Part shown: piece by piece, positions 1 through 10,818 of the stretch | How positions within the stretch are numbered: position 1 is the first letter of the stretch | Layout: the number at the start of each line of letters is the position of its first letter | NCBI RefSeq assembly: GCF_039522025.1 | Contig: NZ_BAAADB010000010.1 | Coordinates: 1 to 64,000, forward strand | Length of the DNA stretch: 64,000 bases | Source: Deinococcus depolymerans | GTDB taxonomy: Bacteria > Deinococcota > Deinococci > Deinococcales > Deinococcaceae | Direction of reading: 5' to 3' | Translations under genes and position numbers: made by a program | The notes under the pieces: model-generated | The model's database searches: none | Told to the model about the DNA's origin: nothing | What the model saw: only the letters and a program-made list of their open reading frames with translations

Positions 1-72
<72 letters not shown>

Positions 73-94
73 TAGGTTCCACATCTCTTCCCAC

Positions 95-112
95 CCAGCC
101 ACGCGTGGCTGG
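95..112. other. 18-bp perfect palindrome just after 16S
   Basis: CCAGCCACGCGTGGCTGG is a perfect palindrome about 24 bases after the 16S 3' end. It may be an rRNA-processing hairpin or part of a tandem terminator; this is inference. Confidence 0.45.
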
Positions 113-130
113 CAAGCGCTGCTCTCCTCT

Positions 131-162
131 GGCCCGGTCTTCCAAGACCGGGCCAGCGTCTT
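131..162 (+). terminator. Rho-independent terminator of the 16S transcript
   Basis: A perfect 11-bp stem (131-141 with 144-154) of GGCCCGGTCTT and its complement with a 2-base loop is followed by a T-containing tract (TCTTTT). It ends the 16S transcription unit. Confidence 0.8.
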
Positions 163-175
163 TTGTGCTGCCGCG

Positions 176-232
176 TTTCCCTTCGGTTTCGTCGACAACC
201 CGGCGTGTTTCCGGGTTGCCAACGTCACGTCC
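176..232 (-). repeat. Decayed partial copy of the gene-end repeat
   Basis: It preserves the hairpin portion of the repeat: AACCCGG (197-203), 7-base loop, CCGGGTT (211-217), followed by a cognate of the CCACGTCCGGA block. Both ends are lost. Confidence 0.5.
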
Positions 233-252
233 GGGGGAGGTGCTGCTCCGGG

Positions 253-391
253 TCATACGGATTCCGTTTGTTTCGCCTACAATCCGGAACTTCACCGGAT
301 TGCCGACTCCACGTCCGGAACCCGCCCAGCTCCCACTCGCTTCGTTCGGATTGAACGGGCTGCAAAGCCCATTCAATCGGAGTCCGTATCA
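253..391 (-). repeat. Gene-end repeat, copy A (intact)
   Basis: Inverted ends TACGGATTCCG and CGGAGTCCGTA are flanked by TCA on both sides (253-255 and 389-391). The right-hand TCA is the complement of the carD stop codon. Internal hairpin AATCCGG / CCGGATT surrounds a 7-base loop, and a second palindrome (GATTGAACGGGCT...AGCCCATTCAATC) lies near the right end. Confidence 0.9.
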
Positions 392-895
392 GGTGCCCTG
401 CGGGGTCTCGTTCCAGGCGTGGACCAGCAGGCTCTGCACGTCCTGCGCGCCCTGGTCCTGCAGGCCGCTGACCTCCTGCTCGAGCAGTTTGATCGCCCGG
501 CGGAAGGCCTGCCGGTCAAGGTCCGGCAGGCCGCGTTCCACGTTCCAGCGGCGCAGTTCGCAGGTCAGGATTGCCAGTTCGAAGGGGTTGCCGCTCACCA
601 GGATCTCGGTGACGCGGCGGTGACGGGCGGCCCACTGCCGGGGCAGGTTCAGGCTGCTGGTCTTCAGTGAATCCAGCAGCGCCGGCATGTCACGGGCGGT
701 CAGGGCGGCGCGCATTCCGGCGATGTCGGGCGCGGCAACCGGCACGAAGGCCTTGCTGGTGGTATTCGCGAACTCGACCTGATAGTAGGCGTGCGCCTGA
801 CCGGACAGGGGACGCAGGCAGGTGCCACGCACCACACCAATACCGTAGGGGGGAAGAACGACGCGGTCACCGGGTTGAAAGGCGGTCTGCTTCAA
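389..895 (-). CDS. carD: CarD-family transcriptional regulator
   Basis: A 168-residue protein with an N-terminal CarD/TRCF RNA-polymerase-interaction domain (residues about 5-60, motif GDRVVLPPYGIGVV) and a C-terminal helical DNA-binding domain with a Trp at 88 in the position of the DNA-wedging Trp of mycobacterial CarD. Known CarD proteins bind the RNA polymerase beta subunit and stabilise open complexes, notably at rRNA promoters, so its place directly beside 16S is fitting. I chose the TTG start at 895 because AGAGGTG lies just upstream and the length matches the family (about 160 aa); an ATG at 988 would add 31 low-complexity residues. The stop codon is part of repeat A. Confidence 0.88.
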   Translation of the reverse strand: MKQTAFQPGDRVVLPPYGIGVVRGTCLRPLSGQAHAYYQVEFANTTSKAFVPVAAPDIAGMRAALTARDMPALLDSLKTSSLNLPRQWAARHRRVTEILVSGNPFELAILTCELRRWNVERGLPDLDRQAFRRAIKLLEQEVSGLQDQGAQDVQSLLVHAWNETPQGT

Positions 896-1165
896 GGTGT
901 CACCTCTTGAGGCGTGCTGGCCGTGCTCTGAAGCTTGCTCTGTACCCACGGGCGGCGTGGGGCCGGCGGAACAGTCACCAGAACGCAAACCGGCCCGGCA
1001 TGAAAGCGGGGCCGTGTCGGTTCAGGGGTGTTCCAGGAAGCTGCTGCCAAGGGCGCGTGCAGTCACGGGTTGGGGTGGAAGCCTCCGGGGCTGCATACCG
1101 GCCATCATACCGAAAATCACCCGGAAATGCACGTAAGGTCACTTTTATGCGGCCCTGCACGCACC

Positions 1166-1888
1166 TCAGGCCGCGTCACGGTTCCCGGGGAGGGCCATCA
1201 GGGCGTCCAGGCTGAGGGCCAGCAGCGCTGCCAGCACCGCCCCGCTCAGCACCAGCGCCGTGTTCTGCTGCGACAGGCCGTTGATGATCGGTTCGCCCAG
1301 CCCGCCCGCCCCGAGGGCCGCGCCGACCGTGGCCGTCCCGACGTTGTACACCGCGCTGGTCCGGACGCCCGCCAGGATGACCGGGCGGGCCAGCGGCAAC
1401 TCGACGCGCCACAGCCGCTGCCCCGCGCTCATGCCCATGCCGCGCGCGGCGTCCAGCGCCCCCGGCGACACCGCCTGCAGGCCCACCACGGCGTTGCTGA
1501 CGACCGGCACCAGTCCGTAGGCGATCAGGCCCAGCAGCGTGGGTGCCCAGCCGAAGCCCAGGACCGGCACGGCCAGTGCCAGCACCGCGAACGTCGGGAC
1601 GGTCTGCCCCAGGCCCACCAGCGTTTCCGAGAGCTGCCGCAGCGCGTCCCGGCCGGGGCGGGTGACGGCCACGGCCAGCGGCAACCCCAGTGTCAGCACG
1701 ACCACGCTGGACAGCAGCACCAGCCCCAGGTGAGTCAGGGTCAGCTGCCACAGCGGGCGTTCGGGTGTGCCGACCTCGCCCAGACCGAGCGGGTCGATCA
1801 GGGCGGGCAGCACGCCGGGAATCAGGCACAGCAGCAGCAGCGCGGGCCACATGAGCGCCGCCCACCGCCCACCCCGGCCGCCCCTCAA
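1166..1888 (-). CDS. ABC transporter permease, glycine betaine/choline (OpuC/ProW) type
   Basis: A 240-residue integral membrane protein with five or six hydrophobic segments and the binding-protein-dependent permease loop (DAARGMGMSAGQRLWRVELP, about residues 146-165), which couples to the ATPase. It is the last gene of a four-gene minus-strand operon: its ATG overlaps the ATPase stop by 4 bases (ATGA). It resembles the larger permease at 2826-4025, so the transporter probably uses a permease heterodimer, as OpuC/OsmU systems do. The substrate is inferred from family only (betaine, choline, carnitine or similar). Confidence 0.88.
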   Translation of the reverse strand: MRGGRGGRWAALMWPALLLLCLIPGVLPALIDPLGLGEVGTPERPLWQLTLTHLGLVLLSSVVVLTLGLPLAVAVTRPGRDALRQLSETLVGLGQTVPTFAVLALAVPVLGFGWAPTLLGLIAYGLVPVVSNAVVGLQAVSPGALDAARGMGMSAGQRLWRVELPLARPVILAGVRTSAVYNVGTATVGAALGAGGLGEPIINGLSQQNTALVLSGAVLAALLALSLDALMALPGNRDAA

Positions 1889-2829
1889 GGACGCTCCGGC
1901 CCGGACGCCCGCAGGTCGGCCCAGCCGACCGTCCCGACCGGCTGTCCGCCGCGCGTGACGGTCAACCGGTCCGTGCCCTCGCGCAGCAGCACGGCCAGGG
2001 CGCTGCGGGCGTTTAGGGTGTCCTCCACCGCCACGGCCGGCAGGGGAGAGGCCCCGTCCAGCGCCGCCATGAACCGGCCCACCGGCTGCCCGGCCAGCTG
2101 CCGCAGCGCGGCGTCCTCTCCCAGAAACTGCCGCACGAAGTCACTGACGGGCCGGTGAATCAGGTCGTCGGGCGTGCCGAACTGCTCCAGTCGCCCGGCG
2201 TTCATCAGGGCCACGCGGTCCCCGAGCCGCAGCGCCTCGTCGATGTCGTGCGTGACCATCACGACCGTCTTGCGCAGCCGCCGCTGGATATCGCGGAAGG
2301 CGTCCTGAAGGCGGTCGCGGGCCAGCGGGTCCAGCGCCCCGAACGGCTCGTCCATCAGCAGCACCGGCGGATCGGCCGCCAGCGCACGCGCCACGCCCAC
2401 CCGCTGCGCCTGCCCGCCCGACAGTTCGCCCGGCCGTTTGTGCCGGAAGGTGTCCGGGTCCAGGCCCACGAGGTCCAGCAGTTCGTCCACGCGCGCGGCG
2501 GTGGCCCGCCGGTCGCGGCCCAGCAGGTCCGGGACGGTTGCCACGTTCTGCGCGACGTTCAGGTGCGGGAACAGCCCCACCTGCTGAATCACGTACCCGA
2601 TGCCCCGGCGCAGCGCCTCGGGTTTCAGGGCGCGGGTGTCCTGGCCGTTCAGCCGCACCTGCCCGCCGCTGGGTTCGATCAGGCGGTTGATCATGCGCAG
2701 CGTGGTCGTCTTGCCGCAGCCGGACGGCCCCAGCAGCGCCGTGAGTTCCCCGTCCGGGAAGGTGAGGTTCAGGTCCTGCACGGCGAACGAATCGCCGAAA
2801 CGTTTTTCAAGGTGATGCAGTTCGATCAT
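1885..2829 (-). CDS. ABC transporter ATP-binding protein, osmoprotectant type
   Basis: A 314-residue nucleotide-binding subunit with Walker A GPSGCGKTT (about residue 34), signature LSGGQAQRVGVARAL, Walker B VLLMDEPFGALDP and switch motif VTHDIDEA. The C-terminal tail of about 70 residues looks like a reduced CBS-type regulatory region, common in OpuCA/ProV. The ATG at 2829 overlaps the stop of the upstream permease by 4 bases, which fixes the start; an open frame continues upstream but lacks family similarity. It energises uptake through the two flanking permeases. Confidence 0.92.
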   Translation of the reverse strand: MIELHHLEKRFGDSFAVQDLNLTFPDGELTALLGPSGCGKTTTLRMINRLIEPSGGQVRLNGQDTRALKPEALRRGIGYVIQQVGLFPHLNVAQNVATVPDLLGRDRRATAARVDELLDLVGLDPDTFRHKRPGELSGGQAQRVGVARALAADPPVLLMDEPFGALDPLARDRLQDAFRDIQRRLRKTVVMVTHDIDEALRLGDRVALMNAGRLEQFGTPDDLIHRPVSDFVRQFLGEDAALRQLAGQPVGRFMAALDGASPLPAVAVEDTLNARSALAVLLREGTDRLTVTRGGQPVGTVGWADLRASGPERP

Positions 2830-4025
2830 GCGGCCCTCCCCAGGCGCCGTGCGAGCAGGCTCTCCAGGCCGCGCAGCGCCGCGTCGACCGCCACGGCCAG
2901 CAGCGCCGCCGGCACGGCCCCCAGCAGGATCAGGTCGGTCGCGGCACTCTGGAGGCCCTTGAAGATGTACGTGCCCAGCCCGCCCGCCCCGATCAGCGCC
3001 GCGACGGCCGCCACGCCCACCAGCAGTACCGCCGCCTGCCGCACCCCGCTGAGCCACACCGGCAGTGCCAGCGGCAGCTGCACCCGCCAGAAGCGTTGCG
3101 AGGCGGTCATGCCCATGCCGCGCGCCGCGTCCACCGCGCCGGCCGGCACGCCCCGCAGCGCCACCACACCGTTGCGCAGCACTGGCAGCAGCGCGTACAG
3201 CGTCATGGCACTCAGGGCCGGGGCGACCCCGATGCCGCTGACCCCCGCCTCACGCAGGGCCGGGAAGGCGTTCGCCAGCGCCGAGAGCGGCGCGATCAGC
3301 AGGCCCAGCAGCGCCAGACTGGGAATGGTCTGAATGGCGTTCGCGGCGCCCAGTACCGCCCCCGCCACCCGTTCGCGCCCGGACGCCCACACGGCCAGCG
3401 GTGCCCCGATCAGGAGCGCCAGTCCCAGCGCCGTGCCCACCAGCCGCAGGTGCTGCGCGAGTTCCTGCACCCAGCGCGGCCCCTCGCTGCGGCCCTCGAC
3501 CAGCACGGACCAGTCCGCCAGGGTGCCGGTCAGCAGCAGCGCCGCCAGCCCCGGCAACCACGCCCATCCGGCCGCGCGTGGACCGCCGCACAGCCGCGCG
3601 CCGTACACCGCTACGCCCGCCCCCAGCAGGGTCAGCCACGCGCCGCTGGCGGCACTTGCCCGCGCGAACTCCGCCTGACCGACCAGCGCCGCGCCCGTGC
3701 GCGTACCCAGCAACCACACGGCCAGCAGCAGCGCCAGCGTGGCCGGCACCCAGGTCAGCGCCGGCCGCCAGCGGGCCGCCGCCAGTGGAAGCAGCGCCAG
3801 CACCAGCAGCGCAGCCGTCCAGGCCAGGGGCAGCCGCAGGTACTCGCCCGGCGCCAGACGGTTGGGCCGCAGCAGCACCCACGGCAACCACGCGCCCGCA
3901 AGGACCGGCAGGGCCGCCAGCACCAGCACCGCCTGCACGTCACCCCGCGCGCCACCTGGGCGGCTGGCAGCAGAGGGGGCGGGCTGCCCTGCGTCACCCA
4001 CCCCCCCACGTCCGGCACCGCTCAT
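2826..4025 (-). CDS. ABC transporter permease, osmoprotectant type, with N-terminal extension
   Basis: A 399-residue permease. The last 210 residues carry the ProW/OpuCB-like domain (loop DAARGMGMTASQRFWRVQLP). The first 170 contain extra hydrophobic segments (for example VLVLAALPVLAGAWLPWVLL), an extension seen in some OpuCB-like permeases. It follows the binding-protein gene by 40 bases and overlaps the ATPase start. The exact N-terminus is uncertain: the first 28 residues are Gly/Ala/Pro rich and may not be translated. Confidence 0.85.
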   Translation of the reverse strand: MSGAGRGGVGDAGQPAPSAASRPGGARGDVQAVLVLAALPVLAGAWLPWVLLRPNRLAPGEYLRLPLAWTAALLVLALLPLAAARWRPALTWVPATLALLLAVWLLGTRTGAALVGQAEFARASAASGAWLTLLGAGVAVYGARLCGGPRAAGWAWLPGLAALLLTGTLADWSVLVEGRSEGPRWVQELAQHLRLVGTALGLALLIGAPLAVWASGRERVAGAVLGAANAIQTIPSLALLGLLIAPLSALANAFPALREAGVSGIGVAPALSAMTLYALLPVLRNGVVALRGVPAGAVDAARGMGMTASQRFWRVQLPLALPVWLSGVRQAAVLLVGVAAVAALIGAGGLGTYIFKGLQSAATDLILLGAVPAALLAVAVDAALRGLESLLARRLGRAA

Positions 4026-4065
4026 GAACGGAGCGGCCCTGCACCGCAGACGTACGTCACGGCGC

Positions 4066-4980
4066 TTACTTGATCAGGCCCTTGGCCTTCAGGTACTCCT
4101 GCGCCACGGCCTGCGCCGTGCGGCCCTCCAGCGCCACCTTGGCGTTCAGTCCCTGCATCGTCGACTGCGACAGCGTGGCGAAGGTCCTGTTCAGCAGCGC
4201 CTCGATCTGCGGGTTGGCCTTCAGGGTCGCCGTGCGGATGATCGGGGAGGGCTGGTACACCGCCTGCGCACCCTTGGGGTCCTTCAGGGCCACCATCTTC
4301 AGCGCCGCCAGCGTGCCGTCCGTGCCGTAGGCCATCGCGGCGTTCACGCCGTTCGTGCCGTTCGCGGCGGCCTGCTGCGTCTGGGGCGGCGTGGCGCCCG
4401 CCAGGATCAGCTTCTGATCGGCCTTCAGCTTGAAGCCGTACGCTTCCTCGAAGGCCGGCATGGTGTCGGGGCGGTTGAAGAACTCCGGGCTGCCTGCCAG
4501 TTTCAGTTTCCCGCCGCCGTTCACGTAGCGGGCGAGGTCCGCGACCGTGTTCAGCCGCGCGCTTTTCGCCAGAGCCTCGGGCACCGCGATCACCCAGGTG
4601 TTGTTCACGGCGGCCGGCTTGAGCCACGTCACGCCGTTCCGGCTGTCCAGCTGCCGCGCCAGCCCGTAGATGGTGCCGGTGTTGCCCGCCTGCTTGGCCG
4701 TGATCTTCGCCTTCGGGAACAGGTACACCGCGTTCCCGGTGTACTCGGGGTACACGTCGATCTCGCCCGCCAGCAGCGCCTTGCGGTTCACGCCGGTATC
4801 GCCGAGGTTCGTGCGGTCGGTCACGTCCAGCCCCGCGTTCTTGAGCGTCAGGACGATCATCTGCCCCAGGATCTGCGCTTCGGGGTCCAGTTTGCTGCCC
4901 ACCACGATGGATTTCGCGGCGGCAGCGCCGGACAGGGCGGCGCCGAGAAGGAGGGCCGGCAGAAGTAGGGTGCGGGTCAT
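4066..4980 (-). CDS. Osmoprotectant-type ABC transporter substrate-binding protein
   Basis: A 304-residue secreted binding protein. A signal peptide (MTRTLLLPALLLGAALSGAAAA) precedes an OpuAC/ProX-type domain with the typical motifs VVGSKLDPEAQILGQM near the N-terminus and GEIDVYPEYTGNAVYL. It captures a quaternary amine such as glycine betaine or choline for the downstream permeases; the exact ligand cannot be read. An ATG at 5013 is possible but would put 11 polar residues before the signal peptide. It is the first gene of the operon. Confidence 0.88.
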   Translation of the reverse strand: MTRTLLLPALLLGAALSGAAAAKSIVVGSKLDPEAQILGQMIVLTLKNAGLDVTDRTNLGDTGVNRKALLAGEIDVYPEYTGNAVYLFPKAKITAKQAGNTGTIYGLARQLDSRNGVTWLKPAAVNNTWVIAVPEALAKSARLNTVADLARYVNGGGKLKLAGSPEFFNRPDTMPAFEEAYGFKLKADQKLILAGATPPQTQQAAANGTNGVNAAMAYGTDGTLAALKMVALKDPKGAQAVYQPSPIIRTATLKANPQIEALLNRTFATLSQSTMQGLNAKVALEGRTAQAVAQEYLKAKGLIK

Positions 4981-5087
4981 ACGGTCAACGTACCCGCCGC
5001 TCCCGGTCATCACCGGTAGGGCAGGTCACAAAACCCGCGGGCATCTAAAGACTTCTTAAACCTGTCCGCCCACGGCCCGCGCGCCGC

Positions 5088-5381
<294 letters not shown>

Positions 5382-5464
5382 GCCCGCCATTGTGCGCCCA
5401 CACCGGCCCCCGCCGCACCTGCCTGACCGTTCGTTCGGGGACGTTCCGCCGCCCCGCCGGCGCG

Positions 5465-5470
5465 TATTGT
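5465..5470 (+). promoter_or_regulatory. -10 box (TATTGT), leaderless
   Basis: TATTGT is 6 bases before the ATG at 5477, leaving no room for a ribosome binding site; it decides that start. Confidence 0.6.
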
Positions 5471-5476
5471 GCAGAC

Positions 5477-6535
5477 ATGACCGCACCCGCCGCCGCGCCC
5501 AAGCCTGCCCCCACGCCACGCGAGCAGCTCCTGAACCGCATCCAGCGCGATATCCCCATCACCCGGCGCCCCTACGCCGTCATCGCCCAGGACGTCGGCC
5601 TGAGCGAGGCCGAGGCCCTGAGCATCCTGCGCGAGGTGAAGGCCGAGGGCGTGCTGCGGCAGGTCAGCGCCATCTTCGACACCCGCACCCTGGGCTACCA
5701 GAGCAGCCTCGTGGCCGCCGTGCACGACGAGGACCAGCTCGATGCCGGCGCCGAGATCGTGAACGCGCACCCCGGCGTCAGCCACAACTACAAACGCAAC
5801 CACGACTTCAACCTCTGGTACACCATCGCCGTGCCGCCCGAGAGTGACCTCGAGGCGCACGTGCAGAAACTCCACGAACTCAGCGGCGCGCGCCTGACCC
5901 GCCTGATGCCCACCCTGCACCTGTTCAAGATCGGCGTGGAATTCGACATGACCGGCAAGGAAGACTGGAACGCCAAGGCCAAACCCCAGTACACCAGCGA
6001 GCAGCGCAACATCGGCTACCAGGTGACGGACCTCGACCGGGCGTTCGTCACGGAATTCCAGAAGGACCTGCCCGTCACCGAGGAACCCTACGCCGACGCC
6101 TGCGCCGCGCTGGGCCTGAGCATCGAGGAGGTCGCCGCGCACGCCGAGAAGATGAAGGCCGCCGGCGCGCTGCGCCGCGTGTCCGCCGTGTTCCGCCACC
6201 AGAAGGCCGGCTTCACCTTCAACGCCATGGGCGTCTGGGCCGTCCCGCAGGAGAATGTGGCCGAGGTGGGCCGCCAGATGGCCGAGTTCAAGGCCGTCTC
6301 GCACTGCTACCTGCGCCCCACCTACCCCGAATGGCCCTACACCATCTTCACGATGGTCCACGGCCGCAGCAAGGAAGAAGCCTTCGGGAAGATCAGTGCC
6401 ATCGAGCAGGAAGTCGCGCAGGGCGTCGACCACGCCATCCTGTACTCCACCAAGGAATACAAGAAGGTGCGCCTGGAATTCTACAAACCGGAATTCTACG
6501 ACTGGGCGAAAAAACACCTCGGTACCGAGGCGTAA
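5477..6535 (+). CDS. Fused two-domain siroheme decarboxylase-like (AhbA/AhbB) protein
   Basis: 352 residues built of two Lrp-like modules (about 18-165 and 175-340), each with a winged-helix part and an alpha-beta part. Module 1 has GVSHNYKRNHDFNLWYTIAVP-type sequence and module 2 has VSHCYLRPTYPEWPYTIFTM. These are signatures of AhbA/AhbB/NirDLGH siroheme decarboxylases rather than of DNA-binding Lrp proteins. Known enzymes convert siroheme to didecarboxysiroheme for alternative heme or heme d1 synthesis, usually as a heterodimer; here both halves are fused. No other tetrapyrrole gene is adjacent, so a regulatory role is possible. Confidence 0.78.
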   Translation: MTAPAAAPKPAPTPREQLLNRIQRDIPITRRPYAVIAQDVGLSEAEALSILREVKAEGVLRQVSAIFDTRTLGYQSSLVAAVHDEDQLDAGAEIVNAHPGVSHNYKRNHDFNLWYTIAVPPESDLEAHVQKLHELSGARLTRLMPTLHLFKIGVEFDMTGKEDWNAKAKPQYTSEQRNIGYQVTDLDRAFVTEFQKDLPVTEEPYADACAALGLSIEEVAAHAEKMKAAGALRRVSAVFRHQKAGFTFNAMGVWAVPQENVAEVGRQMAEFKAVSHCYLRPTYPEWPYTIFTMVHGRSKEEAFGKISAIEQEVAQGVDHAILYSTKEYKKVRLEFYKPEFYDWAKKHLGTEA

Positions 6536-6596
6536 CCAGGGGAACGGGTGGCGGTCAGTACACGACCCTGACCCACTGCCCGCTCAGGCACAACGC

Positions 6597-6630
6597 AAAG
6601 AACCGCCCCACGTTACGGGGCGGTTCTTTT
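6597..6630. terminator. Bidirectional terminator
   Basis: AAAGAACCGCCCC (6597-6609) pairs perfectly with GGGGCGGTTCTTT (6617-6629) across a 7-base loop, giving T-runs on both strands between two convergent genes. Confidence 0.88.
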
Positions 6631-6643
6631 GCCGTGCGGGCGC

Positions 6644-8704
6644 TTACAGCACCAGCAGGATGGGCTGTTCCAGCGTCCCGGCCACCTGCGCCAGGAAGTG
6701 CGCGGCGTGGGCGGGGTTCACGTCGCCGTTCAGGGTCAGGGCGGCGCGGCCGTCCTGCACGCGGCCCACGCTGAGCGTCAGGGTGTGCGGGAAGTGCAGG
6801 TCGTCCAGGCCGTGCGCGCCGGCGTCCACGACCAGCAGGTCCGGGGTGCCGTCATGCGCGGTGCCCAGCTGCGCCAGCGCGTCGCGCAGGCTGCCGGTCC
6901 CGACCGTCCGGGCGTCGCTGTCGCCCTGCACGGCCACGCTGCCCAGGCCCAGGGTATCCGCGTGACGCTGTGCGGCGCGGGCCACCAGCAGGCCCAGCGG
7001 AAGGTCCTGTTCCAGCGCGGCGCTCACCTGACGTTGCAGGTCACGCAGCGCCGCCACGTCGGCGTCGCGGCGCAGGTACGCTCCGAACCACACGGCGTTC
7101 GCCGGGGCGGCAGCGGGCGCGTGGGCGACGGCCGTGACCGGCGCGACCAGCACGGTCGGTTCGGCGTCGGGTTCGGTGACGTCGGGTTCGGTGGCCTCGC
7201 TGACGGTGCCGACAGGCTCTGCCTGGGCGACCGGCTCCTCGGCGGTGACTTCGGGCTCGGGCGCGGCGACGGCGGGCGTCTCCTCGACCCCGGGTTCCGT
7301 CACCTGGGGTTCCGCCGCGATTTCGGACCCTGCGGCAACTTCAGTGGCTGCGGCCACTTCGGGTTCCGCCGTGGCTGCGGCCGCCTCGTCCGGGGTCGTG
7401 TCCGGGGTCGTGGCGGTCTCCTCGACCTCGGCCGGCACAGGCTCCCCAGCGGGTTCCTCGTACGCCGGGACGACGGCGGGCTCCGCGTGGTCCGCGTGGT
7501 CCGGTTCGGCCACCGGTTCGGCCATTGGTTCGGCAGGGGCGGGCAGGTCGGCCTGCGGGGCCTCCACGAACGCCGGTTCGGTCTGCGGGGCCTCCACGGC
7601 GTCCGCCGCCTCGGCCGTCACCGGAACGGGCTCCCCGGTGTCCGCCGAGAGGCTCCCGGGCTCGGTTGACAGCCCGGTCGACGCGGCGGGCTCGGTCCAG
7701 GCGTGATCCTGCGCCTGACGGCCGTCCGTCCAGGCGGGCGCGGCGTCGGGCGCGGCGTCGGGCGCGGGGGCGGGTTCCGGCGCCGGTTCGGCCGCGACCG
7801 GTTCGGTCAGGGCAGGCTCGGGCATGGTGGACTCGGCCGCCACAGGTGCAGCGGGTTCCGGCGTGACGGGCGCGGCCTCCGGCGCCGGCTTCTGGTACAG
7901 GCGGGAGAGCAGGCTGCCCAGCCCGGCGGCCAGCCCGGTCGCCGCGGCGGCCTCGGCCACAGGGGCCGGGGCGGGGGTCGGCGCGGGAGCGGGCGTCTCC
8001 CCGGCCGTCCCCGCTGCCGGGGTGAAGGCCGGCAGGGTGGGTTCCGGCGCGGCCGGGCTCACGTCCGGCAGGGGTGCCGACTCGGCCAGGGGTGCCGGGG
8101 CCGGTTCGGGCGTGTGGGCGGGCGTGCCCCAGTTCCAGCTGCCGGCGGTCGCGGCGGGTTGCGGCGCCTCGGCGGGCGGCTCGGTGGGGGCCGCGGCGGC
8201 CTGCGGGGCCTCGAAGCGGGGGGCGTTCTCGGCCGGCGTCCCGAACGCCGGCGTGACGCCGGGCGCGTCCATCGTCACCGGCGCGGCGACATGCACGGGT
8301 TCAACTGGCGCGGCGCTGTCCTCGTCTTCCAGTTCGAATTCCAGGTCCTCGTCCTCCAGGCTGCTGCCGGCCGGGGTGGCGGGCACCTGCGGGGACGTGG
8401 CCGTGCGGGCCTGCTCGACGAAGGCCGTGATGTCAGTATCCACACCCGCGCGGCTGAGCATGTCGGCGTTCATGCCGGCCCTGTTCAGCATGTCGGCGCT
8501 GGGAATCTCGTCGCCGGTCCAGTCGGCAGGGGTGGGGTCCACCGGGGTGCTGGGCGGGTCTTCCTCGCCACTCATGACGCGGGACAGGTAATTCAGGATG
8601 TCCTGTTCGACGATCATGCCGCCGTTCCCGGTCCCCTTGAGGTTCTGCCAGTCAATCCCGTTCGCTTCCGCCAGAATTTTGGCGAGCGGAGCAATCCGAT
8701 CCAT
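6644..8704 (-). CDS. Orphan E2-like scaffold: subunit-binding domain, long Ala/Pro/Glu linker, degenerate acyltransferase core
   Basis: 686 residues. Residues 1-45 form a peripheral subunit-binding domain of 2-oxoacid dehydrogenase E2 (MDRIAPLAKILAEANGIDW, then KGTGNGGMIVEQDILNYL). About 400 residues of acidic Ala/Pro/Glu/Val low complexity follow. The last 150 resemble the E2 catalytic core, ending AAHFLAQVAGTLEQPILLVL, but the catalytic HRxxDG is replaced by NGDVNP. No lipoyl domain is visible. It probably cannot transfer acyl groups and may be a scaffold or a decoy partner for E1/E3; the role is inferred. Start ATG is preceded by AAAGGGGG and a TACAAT -10 box. Confidence 0.75.
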   Translation of the reverse strand: MDRIAPLAKILAEANGIDWQNLKGTGNGGMIVEQDILNYLSRVMSGEEDPPSTPVDPTPADWTGDEIPSADMLNRAGMNADMLSRAGVDTDITAFVEQARTATSPQVPATPAGSSLEDEDLEFELEDEDSAAPVEPVHVAAPVTMDAPGVTPAFGTPAENAPRFEAPQAAAAPTEPPAEAPQPAATAGSWNWGTPAHTPEPAPAPLAESAPLPDVSPAAPEPTLPAFTPAAGTAGETPAPAPTPAPAPVAEAAAATGLAAGLGSLLSRLYQKPAPEAAPVTPEPAAPVAAESTMPEPALTEPVAAEPAPEPAPAPDAAPDAAPAWTDGRQAQDHAWTEPAASTGLSTEPGSLSADTGEPVPVTAEAADAVEAPQTEPAFVEAPQADLPAPAEPMAEPVAEPDHADHAEPAVVPAYEEPAGEPVPAEVEETATTPDTTPDEAAAATAEPEVAAATEVAAGSEIAAEPQVTEPGVEETPAVAAPEPEVTAEEPVAQAEPVGTVSEATEPDVTEPDAEPTVLVAPVTAVAHAPAAAPANAVWFGAYLRRDADVAALRDLQRQVSAALEQDLPLGLLVARAAQRHADTLGLGSVAVQGDSDARTVGTGSLRDALAQLGTAHDGTPDLLVVDAGAHGLDDLHFPHTLTLSVGRVQDGRAALTLNGDVNPAHAAHFLAQVAGTLEQPILLVL

Positions 8705-8727
8705 TCAATTCCCCCTTTGTGCGCCCC

Positions 8728-8733
8728 ATTGTA
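8728..8733 (-). promoter_or_regulatory. -10 box (TACAAT) of the E2-like gene
   Basis: TACAAT on the minus strand, 23 bases before the ATG at 8704, with a Shine-Dalgarno-like AAAGGGGG in the short leader. Confidence 0.5.
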
Positions 8734-8930
8734 AGGGACGCCTGTGCGCCCCGACGCCACGGTTCGGCACCGCCCCACAGGGGGGCGGCGCGGAGGCCGG
8801 GCGAGAGACCAGCGTGAGCATTGTTGCAGGGTGACGAATCGCTTCTGACAGCGTTCTTTCACGCCCCACAGGGCCGGGCGGGCCGGGGCCATCTGCCGCT
8901 GGTGAACAGATGCGTGGCGGTGCTACGCTG

Positions 8931-8936
8931 GTGGGC
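8931..8936 (+). promoter_or_regulatory. -10 box (TACGCT) with long leader
   Basis: TACGCT about 85 bases upstream of the dehydrogenase-like gene. That gene has a good AGGAG at 9012-9016, so it appears to have a leader, unlike many neighbours. Confidence 0.4.
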
Positions 8937-9020
8937 GGTACCGCGCTTCCCGGCGCCCCCCGCCCCCCCGCTCCGGCCGGGTCCGGGCGGCCCGGAAGTG
9001 CGGCAGAACACAGGAGTCAT

Positions 9021-10702
<1,682 letters not shown>

Positions 10703-10818
10703 AGCCGGCGGGCGCGGCCCGTCGTCCGCCTTCCGGTGGACGACGCGGTCCCCGACCGCCGCGCACCATGGGCCGCGCCCCGCCCGAACGTCCACCGCCC
10801 CGCCCCCATTCCTCCCCT

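Larger units (their letters stand above)
8705..9020. other. Divergent intergenic region of 316 bp
   Basis: It holds promoters for both flanking genes. A CCGCCCC / GGGGCGG hairpin near 8772-8789 lies between them. No gene is seen. Confidence 0.6.
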
